A stretch of 64,000 bases of DNA from Mermis nigrescens (Eukaryota; Nematoda; Enoplea; Mermithida; Mermithidae). The DNA is taken from contig JAVLUZ010000154.1 in NCBI GenBank assembly GCA_036768485.1, positions 4,355,552 through 4,419,551 on the forward strand, written 5' to 3'. Positions within the stretch are counted from its first letter, which is position 1, and every line of letters starts with the position of its first letter. The notes below the pieces were generated by a model. It was not told where the DNA came from and did no database searches. It saw nothing but the letters and a program-made list of their open reading frames with translations. Shown here one piece after another: positions 8,478-18,334 of this stretch. The translations under genes were made by a program, and so were the position numbers.

Positions 8478-9800
8478 CTAAAAGCCGTACGGCACAGTAG
8501 AGAAATCGGGTTTTACAACACGTTTGTTGTAAACAATTTTATACTTTTTTGACGCATCTTCCGTCACAACAGTATGATCAGGCAAGCGTCGAATTTGCGG
8601 AAAATATACAATTTTTTCAACAATATTGTTTTGCTGTACAAACATTTTGACCATTTTTAGTAACGAATGAAAATTAATTTTTGTGGCAGTCACTGACGAC
8701 AGTGTGAATCCACGTACTTTTATATGGTAATACATTTTACCATCTCTTGCTGAGCGTATCTTGTACGCATAATTTTTAGGTCCGCCACTTACAAATTCGT
8801 CAATGTAGCTGCCTTCACCGTAATCTTTCAATTCATTCGTCATATTTCCTAAATATGACCCTAAAGGCACCTGATACTCGTCTTTTCCCAACGTACTTTT
8901 GAAAATGACACTATCTGTGTCAAAATATAATACACGATCACCTAACTTTTCCAGATGATCGTAAAGTCTCAAGCGTGCTTGAGTTGTCGTATAAGCCGCA
9001 AGCACAGGATTCGTATTTCCCATCACTTCAGCAAATTCATCCTCTTTTGCATGCGTAACGGCCATCAGATTTTCATTGATGGCGTTAATTGAATATATTA
9101 CATTAGAAGGATCGAAAATTAAGTCAAAATATGGGGCTGGATCAGTGAAAAACGATACTTTTGACATGTTATTGCGTTGCCCGAACTTTCCCCAGAAAGA
9201 GTTTAACATAAGTTTAGCTAATGCGCGCATACCACTATTTTTAGTAATTTTTGCTGCGTCAAGCTCGATTCCCTCATTTTCTTTATACTGTTTTACATAT
9301 TCTACCCTGTCTTCATCCGATTTCACCCATGAAGGCCACCCGTCCGATTCTTGTTTTAGTTTCATAAATTTATTAATATATGACGTAAAAAGACCACCTT
9401 TAGGGTTGTTCATTTTATCATATTGTTCCGTTTTTTCATAATGCCATACTTCGAAAATTTCGAGAATTTTGTAGCCCAACTCTAGCGCTTTATACACTTC
9501 AAGCGTCACCCAGGCGCCTACTATCGCCCTTTCTTCATCACTATGTTCGCATCTTGTTGTTTGATGCGATTCAGTGCATGTTCGGCATAACGGAAAATAT
9601 AACTTTTCGCCAAATCTATAAGGCAATAATGGATGGTACAGATTACGGGGTGGAAGAATTTTTGCTTTAATTAAACCCTGATACGGTCGACTTTGAGCAG
9701 TCATTTCCAAAAAGTTTTCAGTGAAAATTTGGGGGTGGCCGATAGGATATAACCCATACTTATTTACGGTCGGGTATAAACTGCAAATGTCTGTGTACAT
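8478..9800 (-). CDS. Polinton DNA polymerase B, catalytic palm/thumb segment (right arm)
   Basis: 440 codons giving the same protein as 3355-4677, with motifs A, B and C intact. The five DNA differences I found against the left copy are all third-position or Leu TTG/CTG changes, and all silent. This contrasts with the frameshifts accumulated upstream in the same arm. As in the left arm, the frame reads through upstream of the first Met without a start of its own. Confidence 0.9.
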   Translation of the reverse strand: MYTDICSLYPTVNKYGLYPIGHPQIFTENFLEMTAQSRPYQGLIKAKILPPRNLYHPLLPYRFGEKLYFPLCRTCTESHQTTRCEHSDEERAIVGAWVTLEVYKALELGYKILEIFEVWHYEKTEQYDKMNNPKGGLFTSYINKFMKLKQESDGWPSWVKSDEDRVEYVKQYKENEGIELDAAKITKNSGMRALAKLMLNSFWGKFGQRNNMSKVSFFTDPAPYFDLIFDPSNVIYSINAINENLMAVTHAKEDEFAEVMGNTNPVLAAYTTTQARLRLYDHLEKLGDRVLYFDTDSVIFKSTLGKDEYQVPLGSYLGNMTNELKDYGEGSYIDEFVSGGPKNYAYKIRSARDGKMYYHIKVRGFTLSSVTATKINFHSLLKMVKMFVQQNNIVEKIVYFPQIRRLPDHTVVTEDASKKYKIVYNKRVVKPDFSTVPYGF

Positions 9801-9808
9801 TATATGTT

Positions 9809-10078
9809 CTAGCGGCTCCCCCTTTCATTGTGCTTTATTTTCTCATACAACTTTACTGCGTTCGTCCGCCCCCCATAAAAGGCCTCCCTGGGGTCGAGTG
9901 GGTCAACAATTTTTACCGAGTCGAAAAATTGTTTCATGACAGGATTTGATTTTAATTCCCGCCGCAATTCACACTCCCAGAGTTCTATAACACTGTACCC
10001 CTTGGCTTCAATTTCTTTGCGCCGTCTCACTGTGTTTTGAAAAGCTTCTTCGGCGGATGTTATTTGATCAGCCGTCAT
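9809..10078 (-). pseudogene. Polymerase B fragment: end of Vsr-like region to GGRT (right arm)
   Basis: 89 codons matching residues 529-617 of the left middle ORF. It is cut off from the preceding fragment by one extra A in an A-run near 10090 (five As where the left arm has four). It ends at the same GGGGG-associated stop as the left arm. Confidence 0.8.
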
Positions 10079-10589
10079 TTGCGTCCTTTTTCTTCATACA
10101 CTTAGGACACCCGTGCCAGAAACACCCATTGAATTCATATACCGTATTTCCGTAAATACCGTCTACCCGGTAATTGCCCACTTTTTGCTCCCCCATATTG
10201 CGTGCATGCCTAATGTTTATCTTATTCGTTTCGCTCACCCACTTTAACCATTTTATCGCTGTTATTGAGTGTTTTTCCATCCGCCTATACCCTCCGTGCG
10301 GTACTATACCTATTGTTTTTGGCTTTAAATAAGTTGACCGGAAAACTTTATTACATGCGCTCGCTATAGTTAACGAGCACTCAAAAGGATCCATTCCGGT
10401 CTCGGCTAAAAATAGATTGCGAAATTTAAGGCAGCATCGCCTTAAAATGTCGACGTCGGACTCGCAGTAAGCCAAAAGTTCCGACTTAAAGTCGAAAATT
10501 TTCCTTTTTGTTCGACATACCATTTTTGGAAATTTTCCTTGTTTTTGGGACTCATTGTTGCCGGGGAATAGTACCACGCGTCTGGCCAC
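10068..10589 (-). pseudogene. Polymerase B fragment: Exo III to Vsr-like motif (right arm)
   Basis: 173 codons. From about residue 31 it matches left-arm residues 390-527, including YCESDVDI and GCFWHGCPKC. The first 30 residues are out-of-frame sequence. It is split from the upstream ORF by loss of one G (GGAAAA for GGGAAAA) near 10503. Confidence 0.8.
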
Positions 10590-11752
10590 TCACCCACATA
10601 ATTTTCGTTGGCCTTTTTGTTGAAAAGATGTGGAAAAAACCCCTTTTTCAATTCAGGTTCGTCAAATGTTTTTGGTAGAGCCGATAAAGCCATAGGCAGA
10701 AAGTTGAACGAATCGATTAGTTTTACAGACCCGGCGCTCAGGCTCATGATTTCTAACCCTTTTGTGACGATAGTGGGGGCAAGGGCTTGTTTGAAAAGAT
10801 ATTTCAAGATGAAATGTCCATCGAAACCTTTAGCGTTATGGGCGATTGCTATTGCATTTTTGAGGCCAAAAAGGAAATCGCAAAATTTATCTGTACAATT
10901 GTCACCGTAAAATATGCGTCTATTTTCCCCGCATTTATCGCACTGTCCTAGCGGCTTTGCTATGCAATCTGTACAAACAATGTGCGCTATACATAGATTG
11001 GGTTCGTGCTCCAGCCTTGAGCTGCCACACGCTTTTTCTTGTCTGGTTTCAAAATCGAAAAACACATACTTCGTCTTTTTCTTTTCATCCTTTTCTTCAG
11101 AAACGACTTGCATATAACACTTGTGATCAATAATAGGTACATCAGCTTTACATGTTTTACAATAAAAGTGACCACATTTATGCTTCTGTATTTTATCGGC
11201 TCTATTTACATGCCGACCACAGTTTTTACAAAGCATCATTTGCTGACAAATCGATTTTTCGTTTTTTCCGACTTTTTTATGATTTTCAAAACATTTTCGA
11301 CCCCTGAATAAACGATTACAGTCTGTACATTCAGTGAGAGCAACATTAGGGCAAGCAGGACCATGACAACAGGGACAAATTTTAGAACAACGATGCTCAT
11401 CCTTATTGTTATAGCCCTTGTTGCAAGGTTCACAAAAGTAACCACGGTTCATAAAACCGGCCATACTACCAATTACATCAAAATGATTATTATTATGATA
11501 CAAATGTACAACTTTTTCTGATGGAGGGCCTTCAAAAACTATAGCATTACAAAAGTCGGCGCTGAAAACTTTAATTTGAAAATTTGGCATTGCAGCCTGC
11601 AATGCTTGCAGCTCTGCTATACCGCAAGGGCCTACATGATCTTTAAGACCCGCTTTAGTCAAAAGTTCCAGCGCTGCCCTGTGTTGTGCTTTTCTTATAG
11701 CTGTATCCTTTTTACAAATGTTTTTAAATCGCCATTCTAAAGTTTTGTCCAT
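10442..11752 (-). pseudogene. Polymerase B fragment: zinc-rich region, Exo I and Exo II (right arm)
   Basis: 436 codons starting MDKTLEWRF. The codon is ATG here but ACG in the left arm, so this Met is probably accidental. It carries the Cys-rich block and Exo I and Exo II, then runs out of frame for its last 18 residues. One amino-acid change against the left arm was noted (G to D in the NNKGEH phrase). Confidence 0.8.
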
Positions 11753-11762
11753 CAGGCTTTTC

Positions 11763-12398
11763 CTATATGCATGTACAATGTGCTTTAGCTACAACTAATG
11801 CCCTAGCTAAACATAGATCATCATTATTTTTAATTTTTACAAAACATTGTTTTGCTTTCATTTCTTTTTCCAAATTTACAAATCTACGTTTATGCTGTCC
11901 AGACCCACTTGGCGGACTAACCTGTACTATTTTTATCCGCGTTTCCGGCTGTTCAAGTCGCACTTCTTCATTGGACTGCAGGATGCGCTCAATGGTGTGT
12001 ACGATTTGCTCGCCCTTAATTTGCTCGCCTTTTCGGAAAGGCACGATCGCCGGTTTCTTCAGCGTCGGGTGTGTTATTTGCAGGCCCACCATATCCGTCG
12101 CACTCGAGCCGTCCAGAATCTTTGTGACCGCACTATCAAAAATTTCGGCCAAACTTTTTCCCAAATCGAGACGATCCAGATTTTTGAAATTTATCGTGTA
12201 GGCGCGTCCTTCCGTGTTGAAGCGTTTGATCTTTTCCGTTGTCTGGTTCCCCCAGCTCGTAAAAATCTTCTGGGGAAACCACTCGTCCACAATTTCAAGG
12301 TCTTCCTCTCGCATTTCTTCATCCGATTCGTACCACATGTCTTGCGTTGAAAGGTCTTCCATTTCAATGTCAGAAGCCATTTCAATAAGTAAAATCAA
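11763..12398 (-). pseudogene. Polymerase B N-terminal segment (right arm)
   Basis: 211 codons matching left-arm residues 1-203. Around residues 42-55 a missing C is followed about 40 bases later by an extra G, so 14 codons are read in the wrong frame and the frame then recovers. Near the end an extra T scrambles the last residues before TAG. Confidence 0.75.
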
Positions 12399-12466
12399 GA
12401 GCAGAAATTGAGCATGTTCAAAAGAGTAATAATTTTGGAGAATGATTTTTTCTTGCCTGCTCTCTC

Positions 12467-12474
12467 CTTTTATA
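12467..12474 (-). promoter_or_regulatory. TATA box of the right polymerase gene
   Basis: TATAAAAG on the minus strand, at the same distance from the ORF as in the left arm. Confidence 0.7.
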
Positions 12475-12507
12475 CCTTCTGAGATGAGACTATTTTTGGT
12501 ATCAGTG

Positions 12508-12527
12508 AAACCGGAAATTTCCGGTTT
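12508..12527. promoter_or_regulatory. 20-bp perfect palindrome upstream of the right polymerase gene
   Basis: AAACCGGAAATTTCCGGTTT, identical to 630-649. The flanking homopolymer runs differ in length between arms but the palindrome does not. Confidence 0.55.
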
Positions 12528-12627
12528 TTTTCAAAATTTTTGTTTTAAAATAGAACCTATGATGACTCATCGTCTGCGAGTGAACGTGCAGTCAACCAAG
12601 ATAGTTGATGATCTGAACTAAAATTAG

Positions 12628-12850
12628 AACAGTAGCATGGGGGACGCTGCTAGCTACTTATGCAAATTAAAATTAATTGGTTCCGCCCGTCCTGGATAAC
12701 CGACTGTGAAAAGTTGGGCGCTTCACGCCTATGTGTAGTAACAGTAGCATGGGGGACGCTGCTAGCTACTTATGCAAATTAAAATTTGATTGGCTCCGCC
12801 CGTCCTGGATAACCGACTGTGAATAGTTGGGCGCTTCACGCGATATGTTT
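12628..12850 (-). repeat. Subterminal tandem array of about 110 bp, two units
   Basis: Inverted counterpart of 197-530 with one unit fewer, which accounts for most of the length difference between the arms. The copy number changed after the inverted duplication formed. Confidence 0.85.
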
Positions 12851-12865
12851 AGTAGTATGACCCCA

Positions 12866-12929
12866 TTGTAGACGCTTTGCGCCTACAAGGTGAGAGTCTC
12901 TATGCTTAAGCATGTGCTATGCTTAAGCA
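12866..12929 (-). repeat. Terminal hairpin cluster, right
   Basis: Inverted counterpart of 120-183: stem-loop at 12866-12888 and TGCTTAAGCA palindromes at 12903-12912 and 12920-12929. Sequence and spacing are conserved exactly between the arms. Confidence 0.6.
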
Positions 12930-12962
12930 CACAGACTCCAGAAGGTCCAAGCTTTTACTACT

Positions 12963-12968
12963 TCGGCT
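12963..12968. other. Right target-site duplication TCGGCT
   Basis: Exact copy of 83-88, immediately after the terminal CT. Its perfect match shows that both arms integrated together as one unit rather than as two independent insertions. Confidence 0.88.
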
Positions 12969-13740
12969 GTTTATTAAATATTATTTTAATGTTAAGTGTC
13001 AGATTTCTAATCTCAAAAACTTAAATTCTCTCTGAAGCTAACTATTACGGAACGCAAAAATTTTAGCTTTCTAAGCTTAAATATAGAATAAGCTACCTAT
13101 ATAATGCATCTAGAGATTCGCATGTAAAGTGCTCGGCGCGCATTGAATAGAGGAGGATTAAAGAGGAATCAAAGAAGTCAACGTCTCTTTACAGTTTGTA
13201 ACACATTTATAACTGGTTTATTTTAAAACTCATATATATGTACGTCAATATTCTATTAAATTTGTTTTTCTTTCTCGCTTTTAATTTAATAATTTTTTAG
13301 AAAGTCTTTAACTCAATAATCATTTTACAGTTTTTTATGCACTCAGTGATCGACGTCTTGCAATTTTCGCCGTGTATTTTGTAGTATTTTTGTTTAATAA
13401 ATATCTTTTCGATCTTGTGCTTTTATTCTATTAAGCCTTTGTTATTTTTCGTTATTTTTGTCATTGGGTGCAATAGATAAAGGTAAATAATGTCGGAATT
13501 TGTCGAATAGAATATACTTTTGCCGGTTCTCGTCAAAAGATGGGGTAGTTCTTTATCAAACCGATAAAAGAAAATTATTCTGTTGCCTAAAAACCTGAGC
13601 TCAAAAGGTCTCTATCCTAAACACTGCTGAAAACACGCATAATGTTCTGTATTTTTCAGCCTTATTGAATTTCTATTTTGTCTGCATTAAACACACCCTT
13701 AATTTTGACATTTCATCGAAATTATTGAAAGTGTAAAGTT
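12969..13740. other. Gene-free flank of the Polinton
   Basis: AT-rich DNA with no supported ORF or repeat structure. It presumably represents the pre-insertion locus together with the 82 bases at the left window edge. Confidence 0.5.
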
Positions 13741-13868
13741 GCACATCTTTTACACAAATGCCTGTTTTGCTTTAAAATTTTTGTGTCATTCGGTCGATAG
13801 TAAAGTAGAACATCTTTTACACAGATGCCTGTTTTGCTTTAAAATTTTTGTGTCATTCGGTCGATGAT
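13741..13868. repeat. 66-bp tandem duplication
   Basis: ACATCTTTTACACA begins at 13743 and again at 13809. The units share TGCCTGTTTTGCTTTAAAAT and end in TCATTCGGTCGAT. They differ at only a few bases, so this is a recent duplication. Confidence 0.85.
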
Positions 13869-14051
13869 ACAATGAGTTGATCGACGGAAAACAGGTCACA
13901 TGGAAACAATAGCATTAATATGCGAAGTGAGTAATCTTTTATTGTCACATACTACAATTGTATTAAGAAATTTTCATAGACATCAAACAGTCGGATCCTT
14001 ATCGGCAACAGACATTCACTTGGAAGTGGGAAGGGGAATATGGGTCTTCAT

Positions 14052-14206
14052 CACACCCAGGCGTGGGAGGGGTTTGGGGTATGCACTCCCTACGAGAAAC
14101 CGAAATACTTCCTCCAGATAACCGAAATACAACCCCAAGAATTTAATTTTTAAAAATTTCTCCTCTTTTCAAGCATTCCCCCAGAATTTTGGTGCTGCTC
14201 ACCTAT
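14052..14206 (-). repeat. Family A repeat, internally deleted copy
   Basis: Both ends are recognisable (CACCCAGGCGTGGG at the left, GGTGCTGCTCACCTATAG at the right), but roughly 90 bp of the middle, including the TTTCTCATCGAGCAC phrase, is missing. Confidence 0.7.
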
Positions 14207-15225
14207 AGTCTCCATGTGCGTTCCACACATGCAGCATTTTAATGTCGAAATCAAGGCAAAGAAAATGTGAATATCAAATCTAGTATTACGAAAAAGCTTG
14301 AAATTGATTAGAAACGTCAAACACTGATTTCCACGCTTCATGCCTAATTCAGTGCCATTGTAACTATAACACTTCTTGTTGACCGAATCAACCCTAGACC
14401 AGCCTTACCACCCGACCGCGTTTTGCCTTATGTTTTTATAACATTATAAACAGCCTGGAAGCATAGATTATCATATTAATAGTTCACCGAAAAACTTCGG
14501 TTTTTCCCCGAAAAACTTCCGAAAAACTTCCCCGCAATAGCGCACCGATGTTAGGACTTGCCGCAGATGAAAAGGTAGTTACCTACCCTATCTATACTGC
14601 TAACGATTCAAGAGCAAATCTGGTATATGTTATTGCAATCAAAGGCTAGATAAATATTTGATCATTTCGTTGTTGAATGATTACACACAAAGCACATCGA
14701 CTAGCTTCCAATCCAACAAACCGTAAAAATACGCGCTCATATTTTTAACCCCATCCCCCGCTCACGGTATGATCATGCCTATTACACTCGCTTGTACAGG
14801 GATGGTACAAGAAGTAAAACACTTATTTGATCCAGTAAGTCTTTCACACAAAAACAACAAAACTGCGTCTCATTTTAAATCAAAGTATTGGATTTATTGG
14901 GGTCATGAAAACGCCTCTCAGAAACATTGCTCACATTTGTTTCCATTGTAAAGTTCCAGTTATTACGGCAGTTATGTGCAACTTCTTTCATTCTAAATTA
15001 ATTTTATTTGGCTATTATTTACTTAATTTGGTTTTGCATTTTAGGTTGCTGCGAAAAATGGAGCTTAATAAAATGGTTGCACGTTTCGCCGAATGTTAAC
15101 AAGTTAATAACGTCGATGTTTGAATGCAACAAGCCGTGATAAAAGCGCAACTGTTCCACACAGGCTTAAACAATGAAAATAAAAATAGAGAGAGTAGTAA
15201 ACAGACATGCACAATATGGGAATTC
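14207..15225. other. Gene-free stretch
   Basis: No supported gene. A short run of CGAAAAACTTC-type repeats lies at 14483-14535. ORFs of 60-64 codons here have no recognisable features. Confidence 0.4.
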
Positions 15226-15480
15226 TGAGGGGATATTTTAAAGTGTCGTTTTTCGGCTAAAAAATGGCGAGTACGCCTTAAAAAAACATCGTTTTTCGGT
15301 GTTTCTGACGAAGCTTCGCCTTTTTAGAGCATAAAAAATTTTGAATTAAGTTTTCGGAAAAATTACGAAAAATTTGAATACATTTAAGAAAATGTATTTT
15401 ATAAAATGAGTATATGGCGCGAAGCACCGAAAATTTGACACTTTTAAGCAAACGGATAGCTAAAAACGCTTAAAACGACA
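15226..15480 (+). repeat. Family C dispersed repeat
   Basis: Diverged repeat with the phrases ACATCGTTTTTCGGTGTTTC, GCATAAAAAATTTT and GGCGCGAAGCACCGAAAAT. Related copies lie at 32650-33030, 38590-38960, 54955-55250 and, inverted, 55815-55940. Confidence 0.55.
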
Positions 15481-15626
15481 CATTTTGGGAAGAGGTGAAC
15501 GAATTTCTTGGCGGTAGGATTGGGGTTAAAAATCTTATGCGGGTAGGGTTGAAAACTTGAACCCACAGATCATATATGGAAGTAAACAAGTAATTTTGCT
15601 GTATATAAAACGACCAGCCGATGTCA

Positions 15627-15862
15627 CCATACCTTGGCATGGGTATGCATCCCCAGAAACCAGAACACCACTCCCCACCAGAATTCGATTTTTGGAGATT
15701 TTTTGTTTTTTCGCAATTTTTTTGATGCCAATGGAAAGTTCTCGATGAGAAACGTTGAAAAATGGTATTTTTCCGCCATACCACTATTTTCAAGGCCATT
15801 TTTGACGTTTGACCTTTCGAAATATCTTGTTCTCCTAAGAACTCTGGTGTCGTCCACCTATG
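15627..15862 (-). repeat. Family A repeat
   Basis: Full-length minus-strand copy from CATACCTTGGCATGGG to GTCGTCCACCTATG. The short ORFs crossing it on both strands are repeat by-products. Confidence 0.8.
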
Positions 15863-15989
15863 GATGTCACACCTTTTTTTGCCTTCGGCACCGTATAGTG
15901 TCCTCAGGTAACAAAAATATACGTAAATACAGAAAAAGTGAAGACTTTAAAACGTTGATATAGAATAAGAGGCGCATGGGACAACCGGA

Positions 15990-16680
15990 CCTTCAGTCGA
16001 TCGAGAGTAATTAGAAGTTTAACTAACTAAGAATTAATCAACTTATTTATAAATTAAGAGTTTAATTAATGCATTGATTATGAATCAATTAATTTTAATC
16101 AGTGAAATAGAAATGTAATCAATTAAAACATAATGATTCAATTGACCAAGATTAACTACTCTAAGAATTAATCAATTAACTTATTGAAGCTAAGTAGTTA
16201 CTTAATAAACAGTTTAAATAATATGTAATTAATTGTAACTTATTAAGTGTAATTAATCAAGCAATAATTAGTTGCTTAAATTTTAATGATTAAATTGAGA
16301 TTTTAATTAATTAATAAAGATTACTTAATTAAGTGACTCACTTAAGGATTTTGAAAAATTTAAATCGAATATGAAATGATTCCAAATTATTTCTAAAATG
16401 AATTTGAAAGAACAAGAAATTAAACTAAATCATTAATTCAAAATTAATTGAAATACATTACGAATAGTAAAATCTAACAAAATTGATAAAACATAAATTA
16501 AAACTTATTAAAATTAATTTTAACAACTTGTTGATCAAAGGTTGATCAATTGGAAAATTAATTCAAAAATTAGTTAGAAATTATTGAATTAAAACATAAA
16601 AAATGAATAAAGCAATTTAGAATTAATTGACTAGCAATTATTAATCAATTAAGATCAATTTTTTAATTAAAATCCCGTTA
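15990..16680. repeat. Long AT-rich tract rich in TTAATTAA-like words
   Basis: About 690 bp of near-random permutations of AATTAAT, TTAATTA and AATCAATT with almost no G or C. There is no fixed period, so it is low-complexity DNA rather than a satellite. Its sharp edges against normal sequence are notable; it could be a scaffold-attachment or nucleosome-poor region (inference). Confidence 0.6.
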
Positions 16681-16961
16681 CCGGATTTTGCCCATTCATG
16701 CTGATACAAATGTCCTTACAGTCAAATGATACATTTTCTCAGCCTGAACATTCCACTGTACGACACCGGCGTTCATTTATCTTTTCTTCTATTGGGGAGT
16801 TTACAACGCTGTAAAAATGATATTAGCTTGTATTGCGAAAATCTGCAAAGTGCTGGATAAGACTACATCTGCACAATTGAGTTTAAACCAACAGCATCTC
16901 GACCAGTATAATTGGAAGTTAATCACGGTTTCAATCTGTTCAGCATCCGAGACGTGATAAG

Positions 16962-17185
16962 CATAGGTTGGCGGCACCAAAGTTCTGGAGGGTGCAAGAT
17001 TTTTGAAAGTCAAATGGCCTTAAAATGGTGGTATAACGAAAAACACTATTTTCCAACGTTTCTCATCGAGCACTGTCCATTGGCATCAAAATTGCGAGAA
17101 AAACCAAATATATTTCAAAAATTGAATTCTGGGGGTATTTGGTTTCTGGAGGGTGCATTCCCCCAGACTCCCACGCCCAGGTATG
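16962..17185 (+). repeat. Family A repeat
   Basis: Plus-strand copy from CATAGGTTGGCGGCACC to CACGCCCAGGTATG. ATAAG occurs close to both ends, but I cannot establish it as a target duplication. Confidence 0.8.
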
Positions 17186-17489
17186 CTAATAAGGACCAAT
17201 AGGCCCATTCATTTTTTGAGGCACCCTGCATAATGGACTTTACAGGCGTAAAGAGGTTATCCTATGACGATGCGTCAGCAAAAGCTTGGCTGATATAAAT
17301 CGGGCTTCTGACATCCACATATATAAAAAGTAGGATAAAAGAGAGAACGAAATAAAAGGATGAAATGATAGGCGTAAACGATGAGATGAAATGCATACGG
17401 CTATCCAATCAGCGGCCCAAAAACAAGGCTTAATGAAAAATTGGGCATGGCGGGTAGCTGCTAGGTTTAAATTTCAATTACCTACCTGA

Positions 17490-17497
17490 GACGCAAC
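17490..17497. other. hAT target-site duplication, left
   Basis: GACGCAAC, an exact match to 20325-20332. Confidence 0.85.
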
Positions 17498-17510
17498 TAG
17501 TGTTGTAAAA

Positions 17511-17690
17511 GATAAGGATTTTTCGTAAGACAAAAGATGAAGATACAGTTAAAATTTTAGAATTCTAGAAGAATAAGATAAACATAAAGATAGAGATAAA
17601 AAATTAAGAATGATAAAGATAAAGATAATTTGCCAGATAACGGAACCAAAAAGATAGAGATAAAGATAGAGATAAAGTGTAAATATGGTC
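17511..17690. repeat. GATAAA-rich subterminal region of the hAT element
   Basis: Dense repeats of GATAAAGATA and GATAGAGATAAA. Subterminal short-motif arrays of this kind are where hAT transposases commonly bind. The right subterminal region (20270-20310) has fewer copies. Confidence 0.5.
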
Positions 17691-18087
17691 GCCTGGACCT
17701 AGGAGAATGATGTATGTGAAGTGCAATAAACGAGAGTGGGTGATGCAAAGCTGCTAACTGAATACCCTAACTTTTACATCTAAGGTCAAAGAGGTGATAG
17801 GCATTAAGCACACATAAAAGTAGGTCTGGGGGTTTACCCGCGGCATCTGATTATCCACGTACTACTACTACTGGCTGACAGCCAGTGACGGGTGTGGGTA
17901 AAATCCAGAAACGGAACCGGAAACGGAAACGATGGGTAAAAGCCGGAAATGGAAACGGAAATGATGGGTAAAATACGGAAACGGAAACATATATTATTGT
18001 GCATCACGGGTTTCTCCGCCCTGCGGGTGATCCAAAGGCCGGAAACGGGGTTCCCCAAGTAGTGCCCCTCAGGGTGAACATTCCCAA

Positions 18088-18314
18088 CCACACCTGCGCG
18101 TAGGGGTTTGGGGGTATGCATCCCCCTCGAGAAACCAAAATACCCCCAGAATTCGATTTTTAAAAATCTTTTTCGCAATGTTTTGATGCCAATACATAGT
18201 GCTCAATGAGAAACGTCGAAAAATGGTGTTTTTTGCCATACCATCACTTTTAGGGCCATTTTTTGACCTTTGAAAAATCTTGCACCCCTAGAATTTTCTT
18301 GCTGCTCATGTATG
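18088..18314 (-). repeat. Family A repeat nested in the hAT element
   Basis: Minus-strand copy from CACACCTGCGCGTAGGGG to GCTGCTCATGTATG, placed between unique hAT sequence and the satellite block. Confidence 0.75.
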
Positions 18315-18334
18315 CTCCCAACCCTGTTTTCGGC

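Larger units (their letters stand above)
89..12962. mobile_element. Palindromic Polinton/Maverick-like element carrying only DNA polymerase B
   Basis: The element begins AGTAGTAAAG and ends in the complementary CTTTTACTACT (the arms differ by small indels), and a perfect 6-bp direct repeat TCGGCT flanks it. AG/CT ends, 6-bp duplications and a protein-primed PolB are the known hallmarks of Polintons. Almost the whole length is one inverted repeat, 89-6566 against 6567-12962, so each arm carries its own polymerase gene. Usual Polintons are about 15-20 kb with shorter terminal repeats and also encode integrase, protease, ATPase and capsid proteins, none of which is visible here. Movement would therefore need an integrase supplied in trans. 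The arms differ by scattered substitutions, small indels and three versus two terminal tandem units, which argues against a trivial assembly copy. Class is firm; the palindromic origin is inference. Confidence 0.88.
6567..12962 (-). repeat. Right arm of the 12.9 kb inverted repeat
   Basis: Inverted copy of 89-6566 in the same block order. It is about 80 bp shorter overall, mainly because it has two rather than three terminal tandem units. It carries additional frameshifts in the polymerase gene, so it is the more damaged arm. Confidence 0.92.

Noticed and set aside
89..12962. Explaining the palindrome purely as an assembly duplicate
   Set aside because: The arms differ by substitutions, indels and array number, and one clean target duplication brackets both. 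An artefact would more likely give identical arms. Long reads would still be the proper test.
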